The position numbers were made by a program, and so were the translations under genes. A DNA stretch of 64,000 bases, from contig NZ_JACEHE010000009.1 of assembly GCF_013778455.1 (NCBI RefSeq), positions 211,814-275,813 on the forward strand. The letters run 5' to 3'. Numbering within the stretch: the first letter of the stretch is position 1; each line of letters starts with the position of its first letter. Under the pieces are notes generated by a model. The model was given only the letters and a program-made list of their open reading frames with translations, did no database searches and was not told where the DNA came from. Source of the DNA: Streptomyces himalayensis subsp. himalayensis. Lineage in GTDB: Bacteria > Actinomycetota > Actinomycetes > Streptomycetales > Streptomycetaceae. Below are positions 42,736-52,179 of this stretch, piece by piece.

Positions 42736-43737
42736 TCAGCCGAGCCCCCACCCGCGGCCCATCCGGTAGGCCGCGCACAGGTTGACATCCAGGATGTAGG
42801 CGCCCGCGGTGCCGCACTGCTCGGCACCGCTGCCCGGATCGACGGGCTGGCCGTGGCCCATGCCGGTGATGCTGTACGTCTCCACCACGGCGTTTCCGGC
42901 CGGGTCTCGGAAGACCTGGTGCGGATACCCGCCGACGGTGTCGCTCACGTCCGCGGTCTGGTCGGCGCCATGCACATTGGTCCACTGCTTCATGAGGTCG
43001 GTCATGTTGACGGGCTTCACGGTGTAGTCGGCCGTCCCCTGGAACACGGTGAGCGTGGGCCATGGCCCGGTGTAGCCGGGCCGGGCGGCCCGCACCCGGT
43101 CGCCCCACTGCTGCGCGGTCTGCGTCGCGCCGACGTACATGCACACGTACGGGGATCCGGCGGCCTGGGCGCAGCCGTACGGCAGTCCCGCCACGACGCC
43201 GCCCGCGGCGAACTTCTCCGGGTACGCCGCCATCATCACCGAGGTCATCCCGCCGCCCGCCGAGAGCCCGGTGACGTACACGCGTGACGCGTCGCCGGAC
43301 GCGTCGGCGAGCTGCCGGTCGGCCATCTGCGCGATGGAGGCAGCCTCGCCCTGGGAGCGCTGGATGTCGCCGGTCTGGAACCAGTTGAAGCACAGAGAGG
43401 CGTTGTTGCCGCTCTGCTGCTGCGGCAGTACGAGTGAGAAGCCCCAGCGGTCGGCGAGTTCTGTCCAGCCGCTGCCGGTGCCGTATCCGGCGGCGTTCTG
43501 GGTGCAGCCGTGGAGGGCCACGACGACGGGCCGGCCGGCGGGCAGCCCGTCGGGGACGTAGCGGAACATCCTCAGGGCTCCCGGGTTGGAGCCGAAGCCG
43601 GTGACCTCCTGAAGGGACGCTGCGGAGGCATGGGGCGCCGGGAGGAGAAGAGTGGAGACAAGTGCGGAGAGCAGAGCGGCCAGTACGGCCATCAGCGCCC
43701 CGCGCGGACGAAGTGTTGCGGCTCTGGTCGATGTCAT
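42736..43737 (-). CDS. Secreted PHB-depolymerase-type esterase (CE1 family)
   Basis: 333 residues. A signal peptide (to about residue 39, ending APHASAA) is clear. The alpha/beta-hydrolase shows the oxyanion-hole HGCTQ (76-80), nucleophile Ser159 in TGLSAGGGM, and the family LPQQQSGNNASLCFNWF and GMGHGQPVD (His) segments. The domain is Esterase_phb, as in polyhydroxybutyrate depolymerases and feruloyl/acetyl-xylan esterases. The product is therefore an extracellular esterase for polymer or plant-wall esters. The 3' end is a set of CAGCCGAGCCCC-like repeats. Confidence 0.88.
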   Translation of the reverse strand: MTSTRAATLRPRGALMAVLAALLSALVSTLLLPAPHASAASLQEVTGFGSNPGALRMFRYVPDGLPAGRPVVVALHGCTQNAAGYGTGSGWTELADRWGFSLVLPQQQSGNNASLCFNWFQTGDIQRSQGEAASIAQMADRQLADASGDASRVYVTGLSAGGGMTSVMMAAYPEKFAAGGVVAGLPYGCAQAAGSPYVCMYVGATQTAQQWGDRVRAARPGYTGPWPTLTVFQGTADYTVKPVNMTDLMKQWTNVHGADQTADVSDTVGGYPHQVFRDPAGNAVVETYSITGMGHGQPVDPGSGAEQCGTAGAYILDVNLCAAYRMGRGWGLG

Positions 43738-43846
43738 GCCGGGTGACTGTAGGAGCGCAACCGCACCCGTGATATGGCCTCGGCGACCACAACTGAGGTC
43801 GATGCACTGTGAGTTGACAACCCATCAGGTAGGGGAATGCGCCCCA

Positions 43847-46099
43847 TCAGGGCGGGCGTCCCGAGCGGAGCAGCAGCAGCGCGATGTCGTCGGCGCGTTG
43901 GCGCGCGGTGCGGGCGTGGCTGACGAGGATGTCGGCGAGCGCCTCGAGGGACAGCGCCCCGGCCTGCTCCAGCCGGATCGCGAGGCCGGCCACGCCCTCG
44001 TCGATGTCGGTGCCCGGGGACTCGACGAGGCCGTCGGTGTAGAGGGCGAAGGTCGTGCCGTCGGGCATCGGGAACACGGTCTGGGAGTAGTGGACCTCCG
44101 CCTCGATGCCCAGCAGCAGACCCGTGGGGGCGTCCAGGGTGCGGACGGCCCCGTCGGGGGTGCGCACCAGGATCCGGGGGTGCCCGGCGCTGGCCGCACA
44201 GGCGACGTGCTTGCCCAGGTCGAGGCTCAGGCAGGCGCAGCTGGCGAACAGACCGGCGTCGAGGTCGGCGAGCAGCCGGTTGGTCCCGGCGAGGATCCCG
44301 CTGGGGCGGGCGTCGGCGGTGGCGTAGGCGTGCACAGCGGTGCGGATCTGGCCCATGAGCGCTGCGGCGGTGACGTTGTGGCCCTGGACGTCGCCGATGA
44401 CGGCGATCGCGGCGTCCCGGCGGACCCTCACCAGGTCGTAGAAGTCACCGCCGATGTCCATCCCTTCGGTGCCGGGCAGATAGCGTGTGGCCGCCTCGAG
44501 GCCGGACACGATCGGCAAGGTGTGCGGCAGCAGCCGCTCCTGGAGGGCGTGGGCGATCTCCAGTTTCTTGTCGTACAGCCGTGCGCGGTCCAGCGCCTGG
44601 GCGATCAGGCCGCCGAGCGAGGTCAGTACAGCACGCTCGCCGGTGGTGAAGCGGTGCGGCCCGGCGTACGCGAGGATGCAGGTGCCGATGGTGCGGCCGG
44701 AGGCGATCAGCGGCAGGAACGCCCAGGCGCCCATGCCGTCGTGCACCCCGGCCCGTGCCGGGAATGCCTGGTCCAGCTCCGCCATCGACTCGAAGAACAT
44801 CGGATGGCCGAGGGCCACCGACCGGGCCCCGGGCTCGCTGGAGCGCCACAGGCTGTCGTCGTAGCGGGCGACCACCTCGGGCGAGTAGCCCCGGTGGCCT
44901 ATCAGGCGCACCCGTCCGCTTTCGGCGGTCAGTATGGCCAGTGCCCGGCTGCCGTAGGCGGGCAGGATGTCGTCGGCGACGGTGTTCACCACGTCCTCGA
45001 CGCCGACGGCCTCGGTCAGGGCGCTCGCCAGGTGAAGCACGTGGTAGAGCACGCCGGCGTGCGTGAGAGGCGGTTCGTTGTCCCGGGCCGCCGGGATGGG
45101 CTCTGCGCCCGGAACCGCGTCTGCGCCGTTCCCAGGAGCCTCGCTGATGCGGACCGTGAGGCCCGAGGCACCCGGATACACCGCGAAGTTCAGCCACTGG
45201 TCGGGCGGGCGCAGGCAGGCCTCCGAGGTGGGCCGGCCGCTCACCACGGCCGCGCGGTAGGGGTCGTACAGCGCGTCGCGCAGCCAGGGGGCGACTTCCC
45301 ATGGCCGGGCGCCGATGAGGTGCTCGGCCGGCGCGCCGAGGAGACGGGCAGCAGAAGGGGTGACCGAGGTGACGCGGCCGTCGATGTCCAGCGCGCAGAC
45401 GCCTTCGGGCAGCCGGGCGACCATGTGTTCCGCGGCCTCGGCGGTCCCCGGTGGCGGGCTCGGACCGGCGGGGTGGACCAGGGGTCCGCGTTCGTGGTGC
45501 ACGGGTCGGTCACCGGACAGTCGCTCCACCGCCCCGGCGGGGTCTACGGACTGCACCGCACGGGTCCGCTCCCGGGACTCCAATGTCCGTGCCAGGTCCG
45601 CGGCGAGCTGCCACATCCCCGTCTCCAGCTTCGGCGGGATGCGGGACGGCAGCGTGCCCGGCCACAGCGCGAACACCGACCCGAGGGGGCCGTGCGTGCC
45701 GATGACCGGGACGGCGGCCAGCGTGTAGTCGTAGGGCGTGGCGACGGCGATGCGGGGATACTGGCGCATCCAGGCCTCGTGTCCGTTCACCCAGACCAGG
45801 TCGCCGGTGCGCACAGGATCGGCCGTCGGCATCGCGGTGGCCGGGTTCACCAGTTCCCAGGGGGCGGCGATCTCGCGCGGTATGCCCACGAGGACCGTGA
45901 GCTTCAGCAGGTGCTCCGCGGGGTGGAGAAGGAAGACTCCGCCGGCATGCGCGCCCAGCCCCTCCAGCGCACGCTCCAGTTCCTCGGCGAGCTGCTCCCT
46001 GTAGTCGCCGCTGTGGCCGTTGTCGCCACTGTCGCCGTTGTCGCCGGCGAGCACTGGGGCCTCGCCCAGGCCGACGGGCGATCTCTTCCCGTCGCCCAT
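43847..46099 (-). CDS. SpoIIE-family serine phosphatase with GAF and PAS domains
   Basis: 750 residues. GAF-like region (about 31-180), PAS (about 222-320, GVCALDIDGRVTSVTPSA), GAF (about 345-510) and a C-terminal PP2C-type SpoIIE phosphatase (about 535-748). The phosphatase has metal-binding aspartates in IGGDFYD (549-555), IGDVQGHNVTAA and LYTDGLVE. Such proteins dephosphorylate anti-sigma-factor antagonists and so switch on SigB-like sigma factors in response to a small ligand. No anti-sigma gene is adjacent. An 850-codon open frame on the opposite strand is an artefact. Confidence 0.92.
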   Translation of the reverse strand: MGDGKRSPVGLGEAPVLAGDNGDSGDNGHSGDYREQLAEELERALEGLGAHAGGVFLLHPAEHLLKLTVLVGIPREIAAPWELVNPATAMPTADPVRTGDLVWVNGHEAWMRQYPRIAVATPYDYTLAAVPVIGTHGPLGSVFALWPGTLPSRIPPKLETGMWQLAADLARTLESRERTRAVQSVDPAGAVERLSGDRPVHHERGPLVHPAGPSPPPGTAEAAEHMVARLPEGVCALDIDGRVTSVTPSAARLLGAPAEHLIGARPWEVAPWLRDALYDPYRAAVVSGRPTSEACLRPPDQWLNFAVYPGASGLTVRISEAPGNGADAVPGAEPIPAARDNEPPLTHAGVLYHVLHLASALTEAVGVEDVVNTVADDILPAYGSRALAILTAESGRVRLIGHRGYSPEVVARYDDSLWRSSEPGARSVALGHPMFFESMAELDQAFPARAGVHDGMGAWAFLPLIASGRTIGTCILAYAGPHRFTTGERAVLTSLGGLIAQALDRARLYDKKLEIAHALQERLLPHTLPIVSGLEAATRYLPGTEGMDIGGDFYDLVRVRRDAAIAVIGDVQGHNVTAAALMGQIRTAVHAYATADARPSGILAGTNRLLADLDAGLFASCACLSLDLGKHVACAASAGHPRILVRTPDGAVRTLDAPTGLLLGIEAEVHYSQTVFPMPDGTTFALYTDGLVESPGTDIDEGVAGLAIRLEQAGALSLEALADILVSHARTARQRADDIALLLLRSGRPP

Positions 46100-46323
46100 A
46101 GCAGAACCCTACGACCGCACTCGCGGCCCAGCATGTTCGACAGGTGCTCACCCGTGCCCTGCAGTGCGCCCGGAAACCAGCACGTGACGCCCCACCTGGC
46201 ATGATCCCCGCCGAGATGCCGCACAGGTGGAGCGGTGCCAGCCTGGAGACGACATGGCATGTTCGGACCATCCGTCCGAAAGGGCGGGCGCTTCTCAGGC
46301 GTTTCTGTGGAAGGAGCCACGAC

Positions 46324-46755
46324 ATGGCCACTCATGTCAGCGGCGCAGGCAGGGAGCAGGGCCGCGCTGCGGCCGTAAGCCCCTGGGTGACGGGATGGAC
46401 CGCTGCCGCCGCGGTTCTGATGGTGTTCGGCGGCATCATGGCGATCTTCGCGGGCATAGCGGCGATCGCCAACGACCCCGTGTTCGTGGTGAACGACGAT
46501 TTCGTCTACGCGTTCAACCTCACCGGCTGGGGCTGGGTCCACCTGCTTCTCGGTGTGGTCATCGCCATCGCCGGTGTGGCGCTGTTCACCGGGGCCCCCT
46601 GGGCCCGTGCCGTCGGCGTGGTGCTCGCCGGCCTCAGCATGATCGCCAACTTCCTCTGGTTGCCCTATGCCCCTGTCTGGTCGATCGTGCTGATCGTCGT
46701 GGACGGTTTCATCATCTGGGCGCTGTGCTCACCGCGCCGCGAATCGGCGACGTAG
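46324..46755 (+). CDS. DUF7144-like four-helix membrane protein
   Basis: 143 residues from ATG 46324 (AAGGAG upstream). Four hydrophobic helices: WTAAAAVLMVFGGIMAIFAG, FNLTGWGWVHLLLGVVIAIA, AVGVVLAGLSMIANFLWLPY and WSIVLIVVDGFIIWAL. This spacing and the VxxGWxxVHLLxG phrase are typical of the actinobacterial DUF7144 family, whose role is unknown. Often near stress genes. A GC-rich hairpin (46776-46801) follows. Confidence 0.8.
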   Translation: MATHVSGAGREQGRAAAVSPWVTGWTAAAAVLMVFGGIMAIFAGIAAIANDPVFVVNDDFVYAFNLTGWGWVHLLLGVVIAIAGVALFTGAPWARAVGVVLAGLSMIANFLWLPYAPVWSIVLIVVDGFIIWALCSPRRESAT

Positions 46756-46775
46756 CCGTACGGGTCTGCTCAGTC

Positions 46776-46801
46776 GCGGGCACGGCTCCGTCCGTGCCCG
46801 C
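46776..46801 (+). terminator. Terminator after the DUF7144 gene
   Basis: A perfect 10-bp stem, GCGGGCACGG with CCGTGCCCGC, and a 6-nt loop, 21 nt after the stop. Confidence 0.65.
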
Positions 46802-46930
46802 CTTGCTGCGTCCGGGGCTCCGCTGACAACCGCGACGGTTCCACCCCCCGACGGCTCGCCACCGAGAAGCCCTTACCGGACAATGAGGACACCTCGGGGA
46901 GTCTGGGGGGTCTCGACGAGAGACAGTCGC

Positions 46931-48784
46931 ATGGACCGCTATCCGCCGATCGCCGACCACGGCCTCGTGGGAGATCTGCAGACCGCCGCGCTCATCTCGG
47001 CCCAGGGAGTCGTGGACTGGTTTCCGGCACCGCGCTTCGACTCGCCCAGCGTCTTCGCCGCCCTGCTCGACCACGACGACGGGGGCCACTTCGGCTTTGC
47101 TCCCGATCCGCGCGGCAGCAGCCGCAAGCAGCTCTACTACCCCGACACCGCCGTGCTCGTGACCCGCTACCTGTCCCCCGACGGGGTCGGCGAGGTCCTC
47201 GACTTCATGCCTCCGAACGACTCGGACACGCCGTCCGACCGTCACACCCTGGTCCGGCTCGCACGCGCGGTGCGCGGCACCGTCCGCTTCGAACTGGAGT
47301 GCCGACCACGATTCGACTACGCCCGGGCGCGGCACGAACTGGCCCTGGACGGCGAAACGGACGGCGAAGCCCTGGCGGTTTTCCGCGGCCCGGGTGTCAC
47401 CGCGTATCTGCAGAGCAGTTTTCCGCTCGAGCGCGACCAGGACGACGTCCGCGGCGGGGTCACGCTGCGCGGCGGCGAGGCCGCGGCCGCCGTGTTCACC
47501 GTGTGCGGCACGGACAGCCCGGCGCCCCGGCCCGTCACCGCCTCCTGGGCCACCGAGCAGCTGTGGGCGACCGTCGACTTCTGGCAGTACTGGATCCGTA
47601 CTTCCCGGTACCGCGGCCGGTGGCCGGACATGGTCAACCGTTCGGCCATCACGCTCAAGCTGCTGACGTACGCACCCACCGGCGCCCCCGTGGCGGCGGC
47701 GACCACCGGCCTGCCCGAGCAGGTGGGCGGCCAGCGCAACTGGGACTACCGCTACACCTGGATCCGGGACGGTTCACTGTCCGTACGGGCCCTGCTGGAC
47801 CTCGGATTCGTCGACGAGGCGGCCCGCTTCACGCGCTGGCTCGGGGACCGGATGCGCGCGGAGGCGGACAGCGGCGGCGAACCCTTGCAGATCATGTACC
47901 GCGTCGACGGAGATCCCCGGCTGCCCGAGCAGCTCCTGCCCCATCTGGAGGGCTACCGCGGCTCGTATCCGGTACGCGTCGGCAACGCGGCGACCGGACA
48001 GCTGCAGCTCGACATCTACGGAGAGGCGCTGTACGCGCTCGCCGAAGCCCGGGATGTGGGGGTGCAGGTGGACTATCACGGCTGGAAGGGCCTCGCCTCG
48101 ACCCTGGACTGGCTCGCGGACCACTGGGACCGGCCCGACGAGGGCATCTGGGAGACGCGCGGCGGACGAAAGGACTTCACCTTCAGCCGTGTCATGTGCT
48201 GGGTGGCCTTCGACCGCGGCCTGAAACTGGCCGCCGAACACAGCCGTCCCGCCGACACCGCCCGCTGGACGGCCGCGCGCGACACCATCCTCGACCAGGT
48301 GATGGAACGCGCCTGGAGCGACAAGGAACAGGCCCTCGTCCAGCACTACGGCGACGACGTGCTGGACGCCTCCCTCCTGCTCATCCCCCGGCTCGGCTTC
48401 CTCGCCCCCAGGAGCCCCAGCTGGCTCTCGACGCTCGACGCCATCGACCGCGCCCTCGTCTCGGACAGCCTCGTCCATCGCTACGATCCAGCCGCCTCAC
48501 CCGACGGGGTGCAGGGCTCGGAGGGCACGTTCAGCCTCTGCACCTACCTGTATGTGGACGCGCTCGCCCAGGCGGGCCGACTGCGCCAGGCCCGGTACGC
48601 CTTCGAGAAGATGCACACCTACGCCAACCACGTCGGCCTCTTCGCGGAGGAGATCGGCCCCAGCGGAGAGCAGCTGGGCAACTTCCCGCAGGCCTTCACC
48701 CACGTCGCGCTCATCATGGCGGCCACGACGCTCGACAGAGCGCTCGACGAGGCATGGTACGGGCCCGGAGCGCCCCGTCGGTGA
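46931..48784 (+). CDS. Glycoside hydrolase family 15 (glucoamylase/trehalase-like)
   Basis: 617 residues from ATG 46931. The N-terminal domain (IADHGLVGDLQTAALISAQG, VDWFPAPRFDSPSVFAALLD) is typical for bacterial GH15. The (alpha/alpha)6 catalytic domain has NWDYRYTWIRDGSLSVRALL with the acid-region motif, QLDIYGEALYALAE, and IGPSGEQLGNFPQAFTHVAL near the end. Activities in the family are glucoamylase, glucodextranase and alpha,alpha-trehalase; trehalase is common in actinobacteria. No signal peptide, so it acts in the cytoplasm. It is monocistronic. Confidence 0.93.
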   Translation: MDRYPPIADHGLVGDLQTAALISAQGVVDWFPAPRFDSPSVFAALLDHDDGGHFGFAPDPRGSSRKQLYYPDTAVLVTRYLSPDGVGEVLDFMPPNDSDTPSDRHTLVRLARAVRGTVRFELECRPRFDYARARHELALDGETDGEALAVFRGPGVTAYLQSSFPLERDQDDVRGGVTLRGGEAAAAVFTVCGTDSPAPRPVTASWATEQLWATVDFWQYWIRTSRYRGRWPDMVNRSAITLKLLTYAPTGAPVAAATTGLPEQVGGQRNWDYRYTWIRDGSLSVRALLDLGFVDEAARFTRWLGDRMRAEADSGGEPLQIMYRVDGDPRLPEQLLPHLEGYRGSYPVRVGNAATGQLQLDIYGEALYALAEARDVGVQVDYHGWKGLASTLDWLADHWDRPDEGIWETRGGRKDFTFSRVMCWVAFDRGLKLAAEHSRPADTARWTAARDTILDQVMERAWSDKEQALVQHYGDDVLDASLLLIPRLGFLAPRSPSWLSTLDAIDRALVSDSLVHRYDPAASPDGVQGSEGTFSLCTYLYVDALAQAGRLRQARYAFEKMHTYANHVGLFAEEIGPSGEQLGNFPQAFTHVALIMAATTLDRALDEAWYGPGAPRR

Positions 48785-48897
48785 CCGCCTCGCCGGGGCT
48801 CCAGGGGAATGCCCGAGTGGCCGGACCGCGTTGAGGATCATAGGGTGAGCTGGAGTTCTCCTATCGGGTAGGAACGTTCTCCCGTGAAGGACTTCCA

Positions 48898-48998
48898 CAG
48901 GGCTCCCGCAGCGGAGTGCCGAGGGGCTTCCGTGAGGGAGTCCCGAAGGCTTCCGCGGAGGAGCACCGAAGGGCTCCTTTCGAGGAGTGCCGCAGGGC
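48898..48998. repeat. Four tandem imperfect hairpin units of 23-24 bp
   Basis: Units start at 48898, 48921, 48945 and 48968, with a fifth partial copy at 48992. The consensus is G-A-R-G-G-G-C-T-T-C-C-G-C-G-R-G-G-A-G-T-G-C-C. Each unit is itself roughly an inverted repeat (GGCTCC/GGAGTGCC). The array ends 17 nt before the hydrolase gene, so it forms most of its 5' untranslated region. Confidence 0.7.
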
Positions 48999-49014
48999 GA
49001 GGTAGGTGCTGGCG

Positions 49015-50010
49015 ATGGCGCTGCTGTCCACGTTCATCGCAGTCGCGGATCGGCCGGGCCGCACGGCCCGGGCGGCGGCAGCGTACGTCCGTCGTCACCT
49101 GGTCCCCGGGCCGCCCCGGCCGGGTGGTGCGGTCCCGCATGAGGCGGGGACGGTCGTGGTCCCGCCCCGGGCGGCGTCCTTCGTGGAATGCCGTGCCGCG
49201 GGCCTGGGGCCGGTGACGGTGGCCTATGAGCGGCAGGGCACCGGGGAGCCGCTGGTTCTGCTGCACGGACTGGGATATCACCGGCAGGCCTGGGGCGCTG
49301 TCGGGCCGCTGCTGGCCGGCTCACGCGACACGATCGCCATGGATCTGCCGGGCTTCGGAGAGTCACCGGATCTCGATCCTGCGGTCCCGCGTGACCTGGA
49401 GACGGCTGTGGCCTGGCTGGGTGCCGTCTTCGAGGAGCTCGGCGTGGACAGGCCGCATGTGGTGGGTCATTCACTGGGCGGGCTGATCGCGCTCCGTCTG
49501 GGCCAGGCAGGGCTCGCGCGCAGCGTGACGGCACTGGCCCCGGCCGGGTTCTGGACCGGCGCGGAGCGGCGGTACGCCTACGCCATGCTGACCGCGGCAC
49601 GGCAGGGTGTGCGGTTGCTCCCCGACGAGGCCATGGCGTGGCTGGCGCGCAGCCCGGCCGGACGCGCCGCCCTGACCGGCACCCTCTACGGCCGCTCCCT
49701 GTGCCCACAGGAGACGGTGGTCGCCTCTCTGCGGGCGCTGCGGGACGCGGCGGCGTTCGGGTCCACCCTGCGGGCCGGCCGCGAAGGGGTGCTGTTCAGC
49801 GGCGACATCCCCGATGTGCCGGTCACCATCGCCTGGGGCACCTGGGACCGTGTCCTGCCGCCCTGGCAGGCCTACCGGGTCAAGGCCATGATTCCCGACG
49901 CACGGCTGGTGCCATTGCCCGACTGCGGCCATGTGCCCATGAACGACGCTCCCGAGCTGGTCGCCCGCGTGATCCTGGAGGCCACCGGCCTTCCGGAAGA
50001 CGCTCACTAG
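49015..50010 (+). CDS. Alpha/beta hydrolase
   Basis: 331 residues from ATG 49015; GTG 49006 is an alternative in-frame start closer to GAGGTAG. The fold shows HGLGYHRQAWGAV (oxyanion strand), DLPGFGESP, nucleophile Ser in VVGHSLGGLIAL, and the terminal DCGHVPMNDAP with the catalytic His. The Asp lies in GTWDRVLPPW. Typical small-molecule hydrolase or haloperoxidase-like enzyme; substrate unknown. The first 60 residues form an Ala/Arg-rich extension, perhaps membrane-interactive. Confidence 0.88.
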   Translation: MALLSTFIAVADRPGRTARAAAAYVRRHLVPGPPRPGGAVPHEAGTVVVPPRAASFVECRAAGLGPVTVAYERQGTGEPLVLLHGLGYHRQAWGAVGPLLAGSRDTIAMDLPGFGESPDLDPAVPRDLETAVAWLGAVFEELGVDRPHVVGHSLGGLIALRLGQAGLARSVTALAPAGFWTGAERRYAYAMLTAARQGVRLLPDEAMAWLARSPAGRAALTGTLYGRSLCPQETVVASLRALRDAAAFGSTLRAGREGVLFSGDIPDVPVTIAWGTWDRVLPPWQAYRVKAMIPDARLVPLPDCGHVPMNDAPELVARVILEATGLPEDAH

Positions 50011-50178
50011 TTCAACGAGTTCAACAGTTCAACGGGTTCAGCTTCAACCGCAATCGGTCCTGGTGGCCGCCCTCAGGAACTGATGCTCCGCCAGATCCGC
50101 CGAAGCCGGTGTGGTGATCACGTCAGTGGGTACCCAATCGCCGCATACCCGGACAAATCTGTTACGGAGGTGAGCTGT
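50011..50178. other. Short intergenic region with TTCAAC repeats
   Basis: Holds four spaced copies of TTCAAC/TTCAGC (50008-50055). No CIRCE or other heat-shock operator was recognised before the Hsp20 gene. The GGAGG of the Hsp20 gene is at 50166-50170. Confidence 0.4.
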
Positions 50179-50670
50179 ATGACTCTGCCTGTGCGACGTG
50201 GTACGCCTGGAAGGCTTGCCGAGCGGCGGTTCCCCGGCTGGGCCAGGGACCCGCTGGCCGAGTTCGACGACTTGTTCGGCCGTATCGGGAGCTTGCTGGA
50301 ATCCACGGTCGGCGGGACGCTCACCCCTGTGACCGAGGGGATGGCCTGGTCACCGCTGGCCGATGTGTCCGAGACCGACGACGCGTACCTGATCGAGATC
50401 GATGTGCCGGGCGTCAAGCGCGAGGACATCGACATCGAGATGGGCGAACGGGACGTGACCGTCCGCGGCGAGTTCAAGGAGCGGGAGGGCGCCGGGACGC
50501 TGCGCCGCGGCACCCGCCGCACCGGCCGCTTCGAGTACCGGACACTGCTGCCCGGCGACGTGAACACCGAGGAGGTCAACGCGGCACTCCGCGACGGCGT
50601 GCTGACCATCACCGTCCCCAAGGCCGAGACGACCAAACCCCGCCATATCGAGATCACAGCCGGAGACTGA
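50179..50670 (+). CDS. Hsp20/alpha-crystallin small heat-shock protein
   Basis: 163 residues from ATG 50179 with GGAGG upstream. The alpha-crystallin domain (about 57-155) has the opening WSPLADVSETDDAYLIEIDV, PGVKREDIDIEMGERDVTV and the signature ending LRDGVLTITVPK. The N-terminus is DPLAEFDDLFGRIGSLLE. It acts as an ATP-independent chaperone. In actinobacteria close relatives are induced by heat, oxidation or hypoxia, consistent with neighbouring stress genes. Confidence 0.94.
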   Translation: MTLPVRRGTPGRLAERRFPGWARDPLAEFDDLFGRIGSLLESTVGGTLTPVTEGMAWSPLADVSETDDAYLIEIDVPGVKREDIDIEMGERDVTVRGEFKEREGAGTLRRGTRRTGRFEYRTLLPGDVNTEEVNAALRDGVLTITVPKAETTKPRHIEITAGD

Positions 50671-51081
50671 CACCGACCCCGGTGCATCCCTGACGGCGGG
50701 TACGGATCCCTGCTCTGACGGCCCCCACCCGCAGCGGTCACCATGCAGGCCCCCGCCGCACTCGGCTGCGGCACGCCAACCGCACCACCGCGCGCGCGTC
50801 CCCCGACACCACAAGCGCACATGGCCCACCAGGAACACGGTTCACCTGGATGGGGCGTTGTGCCACCGGGTGTGGCGCGTGCCGAACGCCGCGGCCGGGC
50901 AACGCGCCTCTCCTCATGGATGCTCCGACGAACTCTGCTCGCCGAGCGTCCCCGGCGCTGTGGCCGGACCGACCATGCCATGCGGACGGATCCGTGCCAC
51001 CGCCGCACGGCTGTGCCATGCGGCAGCAGCTCCTCACGCACGGCGGGCCCACCAGCCGCCCGACACCACCAGGGAACAGCC
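50671..51081. other. Intergenic region of about 410 bp, no gene seen
   Basis: Several frames are open but none has a good start, codon bias or motif. The region after the Hsp20 gene is probably untranslated and holds the promoter of the 51082 gene. Confidence 0.5.
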
Positions 51082-52134
51082 ATGACAGTGACGACCGATG
51101 TCCTCATACCGGCGTTGGAAGACGCCCGCGAGGCCCAGGCCGCAGTCGTCGACCGGTTCCGGTCCGACATGGCCCTCACGCCGGAAGGCCCGCACCGACA
51201 GGTCCTGGAGCGCCATGTCGCCGACGCACAGGACCACATCAACCGTATCGACCACCACGTGAGCGAGATCCGTCCGCGCAGCCCGCTGCGGTTCGCCGCC
51301 GGCACGGTCCGGACCATCGCAAAGGGCACCGTCCGCACGACCACACTGCCTCTCGAGATCGGCGCGTCGATCGCAGGCCGGACTCTCCGCGGGCGGCACG
51401 AGGCCGACGAGCGCCGCCTGCTGAAGAACGCCGAGGACGAGTACGCGATCACCGCCCGGGCGCTGGCCACGTGCCGCGCCGGTGAGAGCATCGCCGCCGA
51501 GGCCGACGACGAAGAAGCGGCTCGTCTGCTCGCCTCACTGCGACGCCAGGACGAGAAACTCCTGGACGCCCTCAAGGACAGCGTCGCCGAACACGCCCGA
51601 GCCGTGGCGACGGCCGACGGCGGCCGATCGACTGAGCCCGACGGCGGGCTGGCCGGCGCGACCACGCGTGTGGTGCGCACCGCCGTCGGCCGGGTGCGCG
51701 ACGCAGCCCAGGCTGGTGGGCGGCAGACGGCACGCACGGCCACCGGCGCGCTCCGCGAGATGCCGGGCGTGAGCCGGATGACCAAGGAGGTCCAGGGCGC
51801 CGCGGCCCGGGAAGAGGACCTGCCGATTCCCGGATACGGGCAGCTCACGGTCGCCGACATCACCCAGCGGCTGCGCACGCTCCCCCAGAGGGATCTCACC
51901 GTGGTCGAGGGATACGAACGCGCCCACGCCAACCGCGCGGGTGTCCTCACCGCCGTCGAGCGCCTGCGCGGCGACGAGCCGTGGCCCGACTACGACACCA
52001 TGAACCTCGACCAGATCCACCGTCGGCTGCGGACGGCCGACCCTGCCCTCGCCCTGGAGACCCTGGACTACGAACGGCGCCACCGGCAGCGCAAGTCGGT
52101 GATCAACGCCGCCCGCCAGCGCACGACCACCTGA
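51082..52134 (+). CDS. Unrecognised helical protein with C-terminal duplicated motif
   Basis: 350 residues from ATG 51082. Residues 1-62 look like a ferritin-like two-helix segment (RQVLERHVADAQDHINRIDH), residues 70-105 are basic and Thr/Gly-rich, and 106-175 form long helices. The end carries two copies of one motif (259-296 and 310-346): IxxRLRTxxxxxLxxxxxYERxHxxRxxVxxA. The same motif is found in some actinobacterial stress-related proteins, but I cannot assign a family or function. It follows the Hsp20 gene and is probably stress-linked. Confidence 0.75.
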   Translation: MTVTTDVLIPALEDAREAQAAVVDRFRSDMALTPEGPHRQVLERHVADAQDHINRIDHHVSEIRPRSPLRFAAGTVRTIAKGTVRTTTLPLEIGASIAGRTLRGRHEADERRLLKNAEDEYAITARALATCRAGESIAAEADDEEAARLLASLRRQDEKLLDALKDSVAEHARAVATADGGRSTEPDGGLAGATTRVVRTAVGRVRDAAQAGGRQTARTATGALREMPGVSRMTKEVQGAAAREEDLPIPGYGQLTVADITQRLRTLPQRDLTVVEGYERAHANRAGVLTAVERLRGDEPWPDYDTMNLDQIHRRLRTADPALALETLDYERRHRQRKSVINAARQRTTT

Positions 52135-52179
52135 CGGCGCACAGCCGTGGGACGGCCCGCGGCCGGCCACTCCACGTGG

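Noticed and set aside
43652..46204. 850-codon open frame on the plus strand opposite the SpoIIE phosphatase gene
   Set aside because: It is the antisense shadow expected in very GC-rich DNA. The minus strand carries clear GAF, PAS and PP2C motifs, while the plus frame has no recognisable domain.
48785..48850. tRNA-Ser-like sequence GGGGAATGCCCGAGTGGCCGG
   Set aside because: The phrase resembles a tRNA-Ser D-arm, but no anticodon stem, T-arm or acceptor stem follows.
50011..50178. CIRCE or HAIR heat-shock operator before Hsp20
   Set aside because: No TTAGCACTC-N9-GAGTGCTAA or similar inverted repeat is visible.
50743..51081. N-terminal extension of the 51082 gene to 50743
   Set aside because: The added residues are Pro/Arg-rich with poor codon bias. 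ATG 51082 has AGGGAA upstream and begins the folded region.
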